The position numbers and the translations under genes were made by a program. A DNA stretch of 64,000 bases from Gonocerus acuteangulatus (taxonomy: Eukaryota > Arthropoda > Insecta > Hemiptera > Coreidae), in contig OX328126.1 in NCBI GenBank assembly GCA_946811695.1, positions 88,562,785 to 88,626,784 of the forward strand, given 5' to 3'. The notes under the pieces were generated by a model. That model saw only the letters and a program-made list of their open reading frames with translations. It was not told the origin of the DNA and ran no database searches. This document shows, piece after piece, positions 37,401-45,500 of this stretch. Positions within the stretch are counted from its first letter, which is position 1. Each line of letters opens with the position of its first letter.

Positions 37401-39356
37401 TAATTACAACTATTTTTTCTGTGATTACAACTGTAATCATAACCTTTCTGTTATTACGAACGTAATCACATCTTTCTCTGTAATTACAACTGAAACACAT
37501 CACACATCTGAGTCATAGATATGAAGAGTTGAGACTTTTTCATCTGTTGGTATTCCGGTAAAAATCTGGTACAGTGGAACATGGATAATTCGAACTTCGA
37601 TAATTCGAAATCGTGGTTAATTCGAATATTTCTCTCGGTCCCTAGAATTTAGGGCATAAACAATGTAAAAAAATCGTGGTTAATTCGAATACAATTTTGA
37701 ATAATTCGAATTTTTTACAAGCCTTTACCTCCAATGGGAAGTGATGGATCTTAAATCTTGTGAAAATATTCTCCCCTCGGGTAAGAAGGATAGTAAGATA
37801 CGGATGTAGGGGTTCCTGGACAAGAAGCGCGGCGGTCTCATAGTCTAGTTCTTGGACTCTAGGAGTTCTGCAAAGTGGTGGGTCACGCTTCCTCCCTTCC
37901 AGGGGTTGTTATAGTTACATCCAGTCGTTTTGTCCTAGAATTCCCTTCCACCATCCTTCTCATCTGCATTTCTTACCATGGGCGTATATAAGGGGGGGGG
38001 GGCTGAGGGGGCTAAAGCCTCCCCGAAATCTTGATTTGATGGTAAAAACTTGTCGTAAACCCCTTAAAAATAAATTAAATAAGATCTCTTAGTTCATAAA
38101 AAATATTTTATTTTACGTCTAATAGAGTTTTAGTTGCCTAAAACTATCCCAAGCTCTAAATTTTTAGTATTCCATACCCCGTAAATGGTCTCAGCCCCCC
38201 CCCCCCCCCCCCCCGAAATTTTCCCAGCCCCTCCCGAAATTATTTTCTATATACGGCCATGTTTCTTACTCAGTTATGTCAGTCAGCGCCTAGATCTGTT
38301 GTATTGTTTGTGCCTTGAATTTCTGGTGTACAGTGGAGTTGATGATTTAGGATATCGAAGGCTAGAAGATGTAAAACTTTAACATTGTCAGAGAAAATAG
38401 CTGCGATTAAAGAAGTCGAAAAAGGAATAAAGAAAAAATCTAAAAATGCCAAGGAATTCCTCCCAACACTTTATCAACTCACCTGAAAAATAAAGAAAAA
38501 GGTTCTTGCCCATGATAATGACTTTTTTTCAAAACAATAGACTTTTATTTTTACTTTTTTGATAAATTATTTATTAATTATGTACGTAATAATCAATTTA
38601 TGAAATGCTTGTTATTGTCTAAATAAAATGTATGTAATTTTTTAAAATTGAAAATGTGAAAATATTAAATTTGATTGTTTACCCCTTTATTTTCAAAAAC
38701 TTTTGTAATTCGAATTTTGGATAATTCGAACTTTTTTATCGGCCCCTAGGGGTTCGAATTATCCAAGTTCTACTGTAATAGTATCCTAAATTATATATGT
38801 ATATAAAAAAAAAAAAGACAGGATTACAGTGGAAATTGCAGAAAAATTTGTGATTGCTTACGTAATCACAGAAACAGCTCTAGTTGCGAGTCTAATTATA
38901 ATCACATGTGTGATTACAATTATAATCGTTATCACTCTTGTAATTATGATTATAATTGTAATCATATCTACAAGGTCTGTGATTATAATCACAATCACAT
39001 CTCAAAAACCTGTGATTATAATTGTAATTATGATTATGTCCAACACTGCCCTATGGATAAGCTTCTTAAAATTTGACTCTTTCAAGGTTGACATAGAGGT
39101 TTCAATGTTCCTTCTTTTTAAAATAACTTACATGATGGCTTAATAAACTCTTTTTAATTGAAGTTACTTGTGATTACAAATCTTGATGTCTGTTTGTTAA
39201 TAGTTGGATGTAAAAGAAGCCCCTGAAGTTCCTCTTGAGCATCCTCAGTGGGATATGTCTGGCGAAGAAGAAGATGGCCGACCTGATGGTGATGCGAGTG
39301 ATGCATCAGAGTTTGCAACCGATGAAGACATCGATTCTGAGCATGATCAGGAATAA
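16412..39356 (+). CDS. Sec63: SEC63 homologue, ER translocation J-protein, complete, 15 exons, 771 aa
   Basis: SEC63 is an ER-membrane J-protein that recruits BiP to the Sec61 channel for post-translational translocation. Exons: 16412-16535, 16815-16917, 16998-17112, 17189-17425, 18080-18172, 19598-19759, 21937-22165, 24383-24528, 27503-27650, 28738-28925, 30893-31066, 33758-33874, 35467-35589, 36742-36945, 39204-39356. They sum to 2316 nt, all junctions GT/AG and phase-consistent; human SEC63 is about 760 aa. Seen: N-terminus GGQKFQYDESGGTFFYF; membrane segments near residues 14-34, 77-94 and 194-214; lumenal J domain about 105-170 with HPD at 133-135; the NPDGP-SFGIALP segment; Brl/Sec63 domain about 225-400; a Lys- and Asp/Glu-rich linker (about 490-612); then a second Sec63 segment (about 613-720) and an acidic tail ending DSEHDQE. 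Introns hold many transposons but no exon is broken. Confidence 0.95.
16815..16917 (+). CDS. Sec63: SEC63 exon 2: Cys-containing cytosolic loop
   Basis: Encodes DPKKDEKDCHCEGCKKKK and EPWKGTKQ. The C-H-C-x2-C cluster lies between membrane segments 1 and 2, and the vertebrate protein as I recall it has no such cluster. Donor GTAATT is weak but phase and family fit agree. Confidence 0.85.
16998..17112 (+). CDS. Sec63: SEC63 exon 3: second membrane segment and J-domain start
   Basis: Encodes the hydrophobic segment ILIVSGWVILALLAYKV and the start of the J domain, FDPYEILGIPL. Donor GTTTGT is non-optimal. The next exon begins in phase 0. Confidence 0.9.
17189..17425 (+). CDS. Sec63: SEC63 exon 4: J domain with HPD motif
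   Basis: 237 nt, phase 0 to 0. Carries the J-domain helices with the HPD tripeptide (residues 133-135) that stimulates the BiP ATPase, then KNWEKYGNPDGP and SFGIALPSWIV. These are near-invariant SEC63 segments. Confidence 0.95.
17794..17859 (+). repeat. (TA)n microsatellite
   Basis: About 32 units, SEC63 intron 4. Confidence 0.95.
18080..18172 (+). CDS. Sec63: SEC63 exon 5: third membrane segment
   Basis: 93 nt, 31 codons. Encodes VLGLYALVFMVALPTVVG then WWYRSIRYTGDQ, the third membrane segment and the family-typical return to the cytosol. Confidence 0.93.
18313..19246 (+). mobile_element. deleted pogo/Tigger transposon in SEC63 intron 5
   Basis: 934 bp, ends CAGTGAAACCTTCCTTAAC and, inverted, CAGTGAAACCTCTATATAG, with TA on both sides. 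Repeated GGACACCTC motifs lie near both ends, as in Tigger elements. It keeps only the start of the transposase. Confidence 0.85.
18808..19002 (+). pseudogene. pogo/Tigger transposase N-terminal fragment (CENP-B-like HTH)
   Basis: MSNRKSLTLKEKIDVITFSN and CGVRKVAKFFKIGKTQ match the N-terminal helix-turn-helix of Tigger/CENP-B transposases. The similarity ends at about residue 65; the DDE catalytic part is absent, so it is a deletion derivative. Confidence 0.8.
19465..19520 (+). repeat. (TA)n microsatellite
   Basis: About 28 units, SEC63 intron 5, 77 bp before exon 6. Confidence 0.95.
19598..19759 (+). CDS. Sec63: SEC63 exon 6
   Basis: 54 codons. Encodes QMYYYFFHKTPSMALKRVI and the RPTDNVEIPQ stretch that opens the cytosolic Sec63/Brl domain. 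The intron before it holds a deleted pogo element. Confidence 0.92.
20427..20482 (+). repeat. (TA)n microsatellite
   Basis: About 28 units, SEC63 intron 6. Next to a dispersed-repeat-like block (TTTGTCTGTTCGCGGCATAC). Confidence 0.95.
21937..22165 (+). CDS. Sec63: SEC63 exon 7: Brl domain
   Basis: 229 nt. Encodes SIKARVLLHAHLTRIAL and VKKCPYLIQEMVN, conserved helices of the cytosolic Sec63 domain. Donor AGAG/GTAATG, phase 1. Confidence 0.93.
22205..22879. mobile_element. possible piggyBac-type element
   Basis: TTAA on both sides; ends CCCTTAGCTTA and, inverted, CCCTTTCCTTA. The interior is GC-richer with a near-duplicate AAGTCCTTCGTTCCA repeated at about 22774 and 22818. No coding capacity seen. 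Confidence 0.5.
23974..24155 (+). mobile_element. 5S rRNA-derived SINE, full length
   Basis: The first about 105 bp are 5S rRNA-like, from GCCAACGGCC through the A-box/C-box region (GAAGTTAAGCAACGTCGGGC, ATGGGTGACC) to GCTGTTGG. Next comes a non-5S body (AAAAGGGCGGCAACCTGTAG) and an A-tract of about 27. A 13-bp target-site duplication, CTTCTAGATTAGT, flanks it at 23961-23973 and 24156-24168. It lacks the 5S stretch between the C box and the 3' stem, so it is not a working 5S gene. Confidence 0.9.
24383..24528 (+). CDS. Sec63: SEC63 exon 8: Brl domain
   Basis: 146 nt. Encodes PSIETIENCMKLCPMIVQAL and FKSPLLQLPHI, both classic SEC63 motifs. Donor GTAAGT. Confidence 0.94.
24647..24779 (-). mobile_element. 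tRNA-headed SINE, partial
   Basis: Minus strand: GGTGGCAGTGAGTGCCAAGG, CGTGGGTTCGATTCATACCA, spacer, GGCATCAGCCC, ending shortly after the conserved body. Confidence 0.72.
25958..26144 (-). mobile_element. tRNA(Glu-like)-headed SINE
   Basis: Minus-strand copy of the same family: TCCCGTGGTCTAATGGCTAG head, GGTGGGTTCGATTCCC B box, body, then GGCGCTAATGACCTAGATG, AGATGCGCCGT and poly-A. It sits within a TTAA-bounded region (25437-27031). Confidence 0.85.
26262..26310 (-). mobile_element. SINE tail fragment
   Basis: Minus-strand GGCGCTAATGACCTACATG, AGATGCGCCGT then A-rich: only the 3' module shared by the Glu-headed and 5S-headed SINEs. Confidence 0.65.
27186..27341. mobile_element. piggyBac-type MITE, 156 bp
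   Basis: TTAA at 27182-27185 and 27342-27345. Inverted ends CACTTTCGCTGCGG and CACTTTCGCTGTGG (13 of 14 match). Internal GTCCTTCCAGAAGGAC palindrome. In SEC63 intron 8. Confidence 0.82.
27503..27650 (+). CDS. Sec63: SEC63 exon 9
   Basis: 148 nt. Encodes YVKTIQQLVQLKAEDRRNIL, the helix-hairpin part of the Sec63 domain, and the start of its beta-rich part. Donor GAGG/GTAAGC, phase 1. Confidence 0.93.
28738..28925 (+). CDS. Sec63: SEC63 exon 10
   Basis: 188 nt. Encodes VIDDEASTVYTAGAIVTVTV, a beta segment of the Sec63 domain, then runs into a Glu/Lys-rich linker. Donor GTATTC. Confidence 0.9.
29497..29676 (+). mobile_element. tRNA(Glu-like)-headed SINE
   Basis: Head TCCCGTGGTCTAGTGGCTAG with a tRNA-like T-arm (GGTGGGTTCGATCCCCACC), a unique body (ATTTTCTCATCTCAGGGCTC), then GGCGCTAATGGCC and an A-tract. 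The anticodon arm is not tRNA-like, so this is not a functional tRNA gene. Confidence 0.85.
29834..30586. mobile_element. TTAA-flanked element, family copy 1
   Basis: 753 bp. Ends GGGGTAATAC / GTATTACCCC with TTAA on both sides. Interior A/T-rich with CAGTCTGCAGGCAGCAATTT. No transposase frame. In SEC63 intron 10. Confidence 0.8.
30893..31066 (+). CDS. Sec63: SEC63 exon 11: basic linker
   Basis: 58 codons beginning PKKQPVWQKQRKAGKK and continuing Lys/Gln-rich. Matches the position of the lysine-rich linker in other SEC63 proteins. Confidence 0.87.
31385..31442 (+). repeat. T-tract of about 58 bases
   Basis: Long homopolymer in SEC63 intron 11. It probably marks a retroposed 3' end or an assembly-sensitive site. 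Confidence 0.9.
31778..32078 (+). mobile_element. tRNA-headed SINE interrupted by a 5S SINE fragment
   Basis: The head (TCACAGTGAGTGTTAAAGC, TTGTGGGTTCAAAACCCACT) and body (AGAAAAGGGTGGTTTCCTGT) run to about 31931. The final tail module (GATGTTAAAATTGAAATAAA) resumes at about 32051, after the minus-strand 5S SINE fragment. Confidence 0.65.
31932..32036 (-). mobile_element. 5S-derived SINE, 5'-truncated
   Basis: On the minus strand it starts within the 5S 3' region (GAATGGATGACCGACGACG), followed by CTGTTGGCATTATAAAAGGG, the body, and GTGTTAATAGCC plus an A-tract. It lies inside a tRNA-headed SINE (see 31778). Confidence 0.75.
32625..33400 (-). pseudogene. LINE ORF2 RNase H domain fragment
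   Basis: Minus-strand frame 33355-32804 with the RNase H motifs FTDGSKD, TAELLAIYKAL, IFSDSLSALLAV and WIPGHCGIDENEEVDKAAK, so the acidic active-site residues D-E-D-D are all present. A frameshift near 32805 moves the continuation (LSRLRIAHTRMSH) to another frame. It is truncated before the zinc knuckle. The same LINE family as the fragment at 2082 is likely (LSR-RI-HT shared). Confidence 0.85.
33449..33657 (+). mobile_element. tRNA-headed SINE, near full length
   Basis: GGCCCAATGGCTGTGAGTG head, CGTGGGTTCGATTCCCACTA B box, GGCATCAGCCCTATCCTGG, AAAAGGGTGGTGACCTCTAG and AAAATTTAAATAAATAA tail. One of the best preserved copies. Confidence 0.85.
33758..33874 (+). CDS. Sec63: SEC63 exon 12: acidic linker
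   Basis: 39 codons, Ser/Asp/Glu-rich (EDSGGDKK at the end), matching the acidic stretch before the final Sec63 segment. Donor GTTGGT is weak. Confidence 0.82.
34163..34285. mobile_element. piggyBac-type MITE, 123 bp
   Basis: TTAA at 34159-34162 and 34286-34289. Inverted repeats of about 27 bp contain AAAGTGTCTGACAGAC near each end. Its left TTAA is also the right-hand TTAA of another element whose end (TATTACCCC) abuts it. Confidence 0.85.
34568..35420. mobile_element. TTAA-flanked element, family copy 2
   Basis: 853 bp. Same interior as 29834-30586 (AGTCTGCAGGCAGCAATTTT, AAGTTTAATGTTCTG), ends GTGATAATAC / GTATTACCCT, TTAA on both sides, plus an extra A-tract and an added block near 35200. 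In SEC63 intron 12. Confidence 0.78.
35467..35589 (+). CDS. Sec63: SEC63 exon 13
   Basis: 41 codons: DDDDWEKFQTGLRKREKILE and then SKISHTVHCPYFPE, the entry to the C-terminal beta-sandwich. Strong donor GTAAGT. Confidence 0.93.
35691..36587. mobile_element. inverted-repeat DNA element in SEC63 intron 13
   Basis: Ends TGTCATCGTTTGAGGGTTGG and TGTCATCGTTCGGGGAATAG (inverted) with ACCCACTCAGCCTTTA just inside both. Further internal inverted repeat CTATAGCCTGTTCA / TGAACAGGCTATAG. Part of the interior (GATTATGTCTTGTTTAAGAC) recurs at about 50430. Confidence 0.65.
36742..36945 (+). CDS. Sec63: SEC63 exon 14: C-terminal beta domain
   Basis: 68 codons: EKQEYWWIYISDRKSRTL, FTAPRWPGLYSFTVCLRSDS and YLGFDQTQELK, the most conserved part of the carboxyl half. 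Confidence 0.95.
37572..38775. mobile_element. nonautonomous pogo/Tigger-type element
   Basis: Ends CAGTGGAACATGGATAATTC and, inverted, CAGTAGAACTTGGATAATTC, flanked by TA on both sides. Many internal GATAATTCGAA repeats. Native length about 910 bp once the hAT MITE is removed. No transposase frame remains. Confidence 0.75.
37977..38261 (-). mobile_element. hAT-type MITE, copy 2, inside a pogo element
   Basis: 285 bp, same family as 14911-15182 in opposite orientation: CATGGGCGTATATA / TATATACGGCCATG. A perfect 8-bp duplication, TTTCTTAC, lies at 37969-37976 and 38262-38269. Confidence 0.85.
39204..39356 (+). CDS. Sec63: SEC63 exon 15: acidic tail and stop
   Basis: 50 codons plus TAA. Encodes EVPLEHPQWDM and an Asp/Glu-rich tail, as in other SEC63 proteins, where the acidic tail binds SEC62. 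A probable 3' UTR follows. Confidence 0.92.
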   Translation: MDVKEAPEVPLEHPQWDMSGEEEDGRPDGDASDASEFATDEDIDSEHDQE

Positions 39357-39660
39357 GGTTACCAAACTTCTTATTAAAAATTCAACTACAAACCTTGAAA
39401 CCACTAATAATACTTAACTACCTCATTAATATCTAATACTGCTTCTCTTCCATATCCCTATATGATACTTAGGCTCTTGTCCATTTAACTTTATCAACGT
39501 GAGCTAGGGAGGATAAAGTCCGTGAGAACGGGGTGAGCCCACTACCCCTCACCCTCCACAAACTGACCAAACTCCCTCTCCTAGAGCAGCCGTCTGCTAT
39601 AATATATTGTAATGATTAATTTTTACAATAAGAAATAAAGAAATTTTAATTAGTTTTATT
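39357..39660 (+). terminator. SEC63 3' UTR with candidate poly(A) signal
   Basis: About 280 bp downstream of the SEC63 stop there is an AATAAA at 39634-39639 followed by AT-rich DNA. The cleavage site itself is not determined. Confidence 0.5.
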
Positions 39661-39894
39661 ATATTAATTTAACTTAATCTCATGGATCAAAGTTCCGAGT
39701 GAATGAACGATTTAACATTTATCTCCAGACAATTCTGAGATACAAACAATATTAAATTACACACAAATAATAATAAAATAATCAACCACAAAAAAAAACA
39801 ATTCTTACCTCTAAATCAATCCACTTCCAACAAAAACTCAAAACACTTGGTATTCCTTGGAGGAGAGCTCTGTCTTTCACCCACGCTGAGAACC

Positions 39895-40000
39895 AACAGA
39901 CTTCGTCTTCTCCCTCCGAATGATGAGACTAGACTGACTTGACGCCAAGGCTGCTACCAATAGACTTCGTCTTCTCCCTACGAATGATGAGACTAGACTC
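39895..40000 (+). repeat. tandem duplication of about 64 bp
   Basis: AGACTTCGTCTTCTCCCT and CGAATGATGAGACTAGACT occur twice (from 39899 and from 39962), with a partial third unit. Lies just past the SEC63 3' UTR. Confidence 0.7.
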
Positions 40001-40336
40001 CTTGTTCTCCCTATGGCTGCGGAGACTCGACTGGACTGACGCCATTCGAGCAAGCGGGAAAGTTTAGCGTCCTTGCTTCTTAACTTCCGCAGTTTACCGG
40101 ATTATATATAAAGATAACAATTATGTTTTTTGTAATACAAATAATTAATTTATTGTTATCTGGATGTACATTTAATATGGATATATTGTATACCAGTATT
40201 GTCCAAAAACATTATTAATTTTGATCGTATATAATACGATGTTATTTGTATATCTAGTTTGTGATTTGCGCGGGCTTTTCAAAATATCGATGGTTATTTG
40301 AATTTAAAAATATTTTTGAGAATGTAATATATCATT

Positions 40337-40340
<4 letters not shown>

Positions 40341-40378
<38 letters not shown>
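40341..40378 (+). repeat. (TA)n microsatellite
   Basis: About 19 units, between SEC63 and the sAC-like gene. Confidence 0.95.
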
Positions 40379-40387
<9 letters not shown>

Positions 40388-40412
40388 TTGCTTAGACTAA
40401 TTTCCAGCCTTT

Positions 40413-40895
40413 TCACCAATGCTTCCATCCTCCTTTTTCATAAGGGCTTAGGACCTTCAATAGCGGAGTTATAAGGAATGCAGGTTCGTCTTCTAACGCC
40501 AATTCTTTCGATAAATCGTCGGATACTTCTACCGTTGAATCAGACGAAATTGTGCTTCCAAAATCTCGTTTTCTTACCATAATCTCATTCGATTACGATA
40601 TACTGTTTTGACTACGAAGCAAAACAACCAGACAGTACTATAGCAATGCTAAAACTAACGGATAAAGGGCCGGTAGAGAGGGTAAGGTATGGGCGCAGGT
40701 CAAATACAGCCCTGAGTAGGGCCAAAATGAATGCTCATGACATCTAACGCTAAAGTATTATACTATAAATCATCCCCCATTCCCACTAGAGAACGCTCAC
40801 AATCAAGAGATACAGCTTTGGCGAGATAAAACTCGGACTTCGCACGACATTCTCCTGCAAGTGTATTCGGGCATCACATTGAAAGGGTTAATGTT
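40413..40895 (-). pseudogene. possible piggyBac-like 5' end with a 55-codon ORF
   Basis: On the minus strand a TTAACCCTTTCAATGTGATG end (about 40893) is followed by about 310 bp and a 55-codon frame (40580-40413) beginning MVRKRDFGSTISSDSTVEVS. It is acidic, as piggyBac transposase amino ends are. No further transposase sequence follows. A similar end (TTAACCCTTTCATTGC) occurs on the minus strand at about 50660. Confidence 0.3.
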
Positions 40896-41474
40896 TTATC
40901 CCAATTATTTTTTCGAATTGCTCTTTTTTAATCTTTATTATTATCCACTCATAAGTGCTTTCTTGATTCTTTTGAAACATGACAAAAAATTTAAATAACT
41001 TAGTTTTTATGAGTATCAAAAATCTTGATAAAGTTTCTTAGTACCCGAACTGAAAATTAGTTAGAAAAACTTGTTGTATTCACATTTCATGAAAATGGTT
41101 ACATATATCGCTTTATTTTTTTTCCCCCTATGTTAAAGAACCTACAAGCCTATTAAATCAAAAACGTAAGCGTTACCATTTTGTTTGTGCGAATTTTTCT
41201 TAAAAAAAAAACATGTTCCGGAAGGGGCGTTCTGAAATACCTTTGAAATCACACAAAGTATTTTTGTACCATATTTCATTAAAATCAACCAATTTTTGAG
41301 CCAGCTAGAGAGCTCAACTTTCTAAAAGTTTACTTCCCACCCCCCTATCTTGTTCCAATCAACAAAATAATGATCTGTGCAAAAATTTAGCTCAATCGAA
41401 CAACTGCAAAGCGACCTTGTAACCTCAATGACCTTGTAGTCTTCAAATTTTCACCCGAAAGGAATTTCTTCACC

Positions 41475-41595
41475 TGTTGCTACCTGTATGTCTATGCTTA
41501 AGCCCTCAAGCCTGAGCTCCTACCCGTATGTCCATGCTTAAGCCCTCAAGCTTATGTTCCTACCTGCATGTCTGTTTAAGCCCTCGTCCCTTCCT
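41475..41595 (+). repeat. tandem repeat of about 50 bp, nearly three units
   Basis: Units share TACCTGTATGTCTATGC and TTAAGCCCTCAAGC with small differences. Confidence 0.65.
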
Positions 41596-43057
41596 TCATG
41601 TCAAATCAGTGTCCTTGCTCTATACTTTCCTTATGAAATAGTCAGCAAGAAAAATTATGCAAGTTTTTATTTATTTGCAGACAAGAGAAAGTGATCCTCT
41701 ACTGAGTTCCATGGGCATTAAACATTTCATCTGGCTTCACGTCTAATACCAAAGGAATGCCTTGAATGCATTTTGCAAAGAGTTTAAATATCTGAGGAAA
41801 TCGACATTTTCATTACTAAGACTGTTACCTGACAGAGCATCGATGGTGCTTCATTAATTCTAATTCTAATTGTAAAAATGTACAACCAAACTTAAAGCAA
41901 ATATTGAATTATTCTTTTAAAATATCATCAGTTTATTTAAATCAAATGAGTTTCTTTCATTCCACGTATACTACACTCGATTGTTGTTAATTAATTGCAA
42001 AATATTATTTACAGAGTAATAATGTTCATGAGACAAGATAAGACTGAACATGAATGGTCCTAGGCCCCTTATGGGCACATTTATCTTTGTCAGATTTATT
42101 AAAGTATTTTCTATTCAATGGTTTTTCCAATTATAATTATCTGAGTAATGTTTTTAAAATACATTCAAATTTGTCTAAAAATTAATTATTTTCAAATGAT
42201 TCTTTAAGCATTCAATTATCTTTTCAAGCTAATTTAACATAACAGAAGCCTTTATGTTCCTCTTCGAATTGTTTTATAGGAACACATTTTTCAACTTTAT
42301 TTGCAATTATTGTATTCAGGAATATAAGAAGTTGTATAACTTTGTAATTGGTGCTGAATCCCATAAAACCGCTTCCTCTTTAAATATTTTCCATTCACTT
42401 AAAATTTGCAAAAGTTTTCATCATTTTGGAAGGTTTTTTAAATAAGACATCAACAATTTTCAAGCACTCTTCAAAATTTGACATTACAATATAATTTCGA
42501 TGGAACTATTTTGTCTACCTAAAAGGTTGTTTATTTGCAAAGTTTCTGTTTTGTGGGTTTCAACTACCATGATTATATTACATTCCCTTAAATTATTTAC
42601 ATTTAGTTTTAGGCAAAAAAAAAAAAGTGTTACGTTTTAGTAATAGTAAAAAAAATATGTTTCTTGTATATTTTTTTTTATTATTTTGTTGATATTTAAT
42701 TGGGTTCTGATCAGATAATTGATAGGAAAAGGCGAGATAAAGGAGTAGTAGGAATGAGAAGTTATGTGGAAAGAATTGGAGGCTATTTCTATGATCCGAA
42801 ACAGCATATGGAAGTAACCTTTATCATTACAAATTTATTTTATGAAAGCCAGACCGAAACCTCTGAACACTATGAGTGTTTCTTAGGCTGGCCGTACGCG
42901 ATGTGGTATACCAGAAAGGTATACCTGTACAGGTGAGAGCTCACAAACGCAAACGCTATGGTAAACTGGACGAGTGAAGGATTTCTACAGTCTAGAAACG
43001 GCGAGCCGACAAGATGACGTGATTGCTTTGGTGGGTTTGTTAGTGGCTATAAACAGA

Positions 43058-43058
<1 letters not shown>

Positions 43059-43120
<62 letters not shown>
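43059..43120 (+). repeat. (TA)n microsatellite
   Basis: About 31 units, intergenic. Confidence 0.95.
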
Positions 43121-43124
<4 letters not shown>

Positions 43125-44423
43125 AAAGTGTTCTCATCTCTTAATTTCAATGAAATCCTCGAGAATTCGATTCCATTTTCAGACAGACATGATTACTTTA
43201 ACACAGTTAAACAATATAGAACGGGCTAAAAGGCCTAAGGCATGCGAGTGCAGAGAGTATACAGTGAAGTAAGCACAACACGAAGCCAAAACAAACCTCA
43301 CGTCTGTGCAGGTTTATTGGATAACACATGCTCAGATCTACTCGCTGCGCAGGTAAAAAGAATTGAATTTAGATTCTTCTCCTGTCACCTATACAGGTTG
43401 CTACGCCTGAACAGGTATGACACCAGCGGCTGGCACACACACTCTGTATACAGTAATGTGTATGGCCGGCCTTACAGCTCAAAGCTAAAATTTTTTTTAG
43501 TTTGCGGTAAATGTATTTATTCTGTACCTCTACACAATATACACGTGTTACCGTATGTAATGATTAAGTACCGAGTGGCTGTTGTACTTATAAGCAAAGC
43601 ATTGTTTCCTGTCTTTCTCCTCTTTCCTCTATCTCTCTCTCTCTTACTCCAACTCGATTGACTGAAGCTAGCTTTTTTAGAAGGTTTATTTTTACTGTCC
43701 AGAGAAGTTATAAAATTATAATCAGTTATATTGTTTTGATAAATTATATTTGTTCTTTCTAACGGTGTATATGATTCAATCTTAGGTGCTTCCATAAATT
43801 TAAATTATATTATACAAAGTCCTGCTCTGAGTTTGTATGGATTTAACAAACAAAAAAATCGTCTTGTTTTTAATTAAATTATTTATTTTACACCAGAAAA
43901 TTATAATCAAATATTTTAATTATCATTTAATATGTAAATTGAAGATAGTAATAATTCTGACTTATGTTACAAACTTGTGAAGTTTTGTAAAAATCAGTGA
44001 TCTAATGAAGATCTACATGAAGCCATCACTGTTCGTGCTCATTCAGCACACTGCGAGGTTTTAAATCTCATTTACACAGAAAAATGTAGTTTATATTTTC
44101 TAAAATTGTACATATTGATATTTAATGTATAGTAGTATAAATATAATAAATCATTTTAGAATCCCAATCATCGTTTGTAATAATTCTTTATGTGTGATCC
44201 AACTCATGAATGTATAACAAAAATTCAGCCGATTTACAATTTACAAATATTCAATGTTTATATTGTCAAAAATAAATTATTTAATTATATTTATTGTAAA
44301 ATTCTTTATTACCTGCAGAACAAGAATGAGGGAGAATGTCTAGACAAGAAAGAAAGGAAAATATCTTTACCGGAATCTAATTTACCATTGCGCCAGAATT
44401 TAAAAATATATGTTATGAGATAT

Positions 44424-44428
<5 letters not shown>

Positions 44429-44490
<62 letters not shown>
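44429..44490 (+). repeat. (TA)n microsatellite
   Basis: About 31 units, intergenic. Confidence 0.95.
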
Positions 44491-44493
<3 letters not shown>

Positions 44494-45329
44494 TGTAATG
44501 ATATCTCATTCATAACCTATATTTTTGAATTAAGGCGCGAATGGTATGTTGTCATTCTAGAAAATAAATAGATGAACGTAATAGTTTACATATCATTTTA
44601 TTTACAATTCACATTGCCATACAGTTTTTTAACATTGATAGAGATAAATAAACTCACTAATTTGTGAAGATTTATAAATTGCAGGGATGGCGATTATTGT
44701 TTTTATATATTCTCCTTCTTTGGATGGCATTGACGATGCTATGTGCAAGGACTAGTTGTTGCCGTCAAAAATCTCTCTGCATGAAAGCGCGATGAAAGAA
44801 GGTTCTCTGTGTATAGTACACTTTCTGTTTGTTCATGCTAGGGAACGGTCATGCGGTCTTGTGTAAGATTTATATGTACAGTGGAAGGTACACAGACTTA
44901 ATTGCTGTTTTGGTGATTTCTAATAACAGTGAAGTGATTGTAAATGCGAAGCTATTATCGATCTTGGAAATTGTGAACCAGAGAATAAAAGGAGGTGCCC
45001 TCTGCAGAATACTGGAAGTGGCTTTGTTGCAGGGGAATTCAGAGTAAGATGTATCCAGCATTGTTAAAGGTAGGAATTGCTATTCCCATATGCATATATA
45101 TATCTTTTCATATTAGTGAGTATTACTGTGTGTTGATAGTTTTGTATTTTATTCAAAAAGTATACTACGTATTAATTAAATTTCAATTACTTCGAACCCA
45201 CAAGATAGAGTCTCTTGGTATAAATAAAATTTGCTGTATTGCCGTGGCACATTAAAATTGTTTGTAAACGGACCAAAAATATTTTTATCTTTATTATGAA
45301 AATTAACTATAATAAATACTATAATATTA

Positions 45330-45345
45330 TGGCACCCAACGTGGG
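45330..45345 (+). other. LTR-retrotransposon primer-binding-site-like sequence
   Basis: TGGCACCCAACGTGGG resembles the primer-binding site plus adjoining leader of Gypsy/BEL-type elements. An AATAAA-containing AT-rich region precedes it, as at the end of an LTR. No second LTR or gag/pol is seen nearby. Confidence 0.35.
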
Positions 45346-45500
45346 TCTTTCTTTCGTTCATTCGATTAATAATAAATATAAATATTTTATGTATAAGTTA
45401 TCATAATTATATATTTGTGTGTATGTATATAATTTTAGTAAGTAGTATTTTTATTATTATTTTTAAGGAATATAACTAGACAAATTGGATTGGATATTTA

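Larger units (their letters stand above)
37110..39048. mobile_element. outer hAT-like element with zig-zag repeats
   Basis: Inverted ends CAGTTGGGCATA and CAGTGTTGGACATAATC, each followed by long runs of GATTATAATTGTAATTAC-like units and a shared ACAGGTTTTTGA. Flanks TCCTACGG / CCCTATGG agree at 6 of 8, a plausible old duplication. Contains the pogo element and, within that, the hAT MITE. Confidence 0.6.
40896..44680. other. intergenic region between SEC63 and the sAC-like gene
   Basis: AT-rich, with tandem repeats (41475), two TA microsatellites and a possible dispersed repeat near 41150-41290 (ACATGTTCCGGAAGGGGCG). Open frames here lack family motifs. Confidence 0.45.

Noticed and set aside
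43242..43661. 139-codon open frame
   Set aside because: No recognisable motif, no splice or start context, biased towards low complexity. Likely chance.
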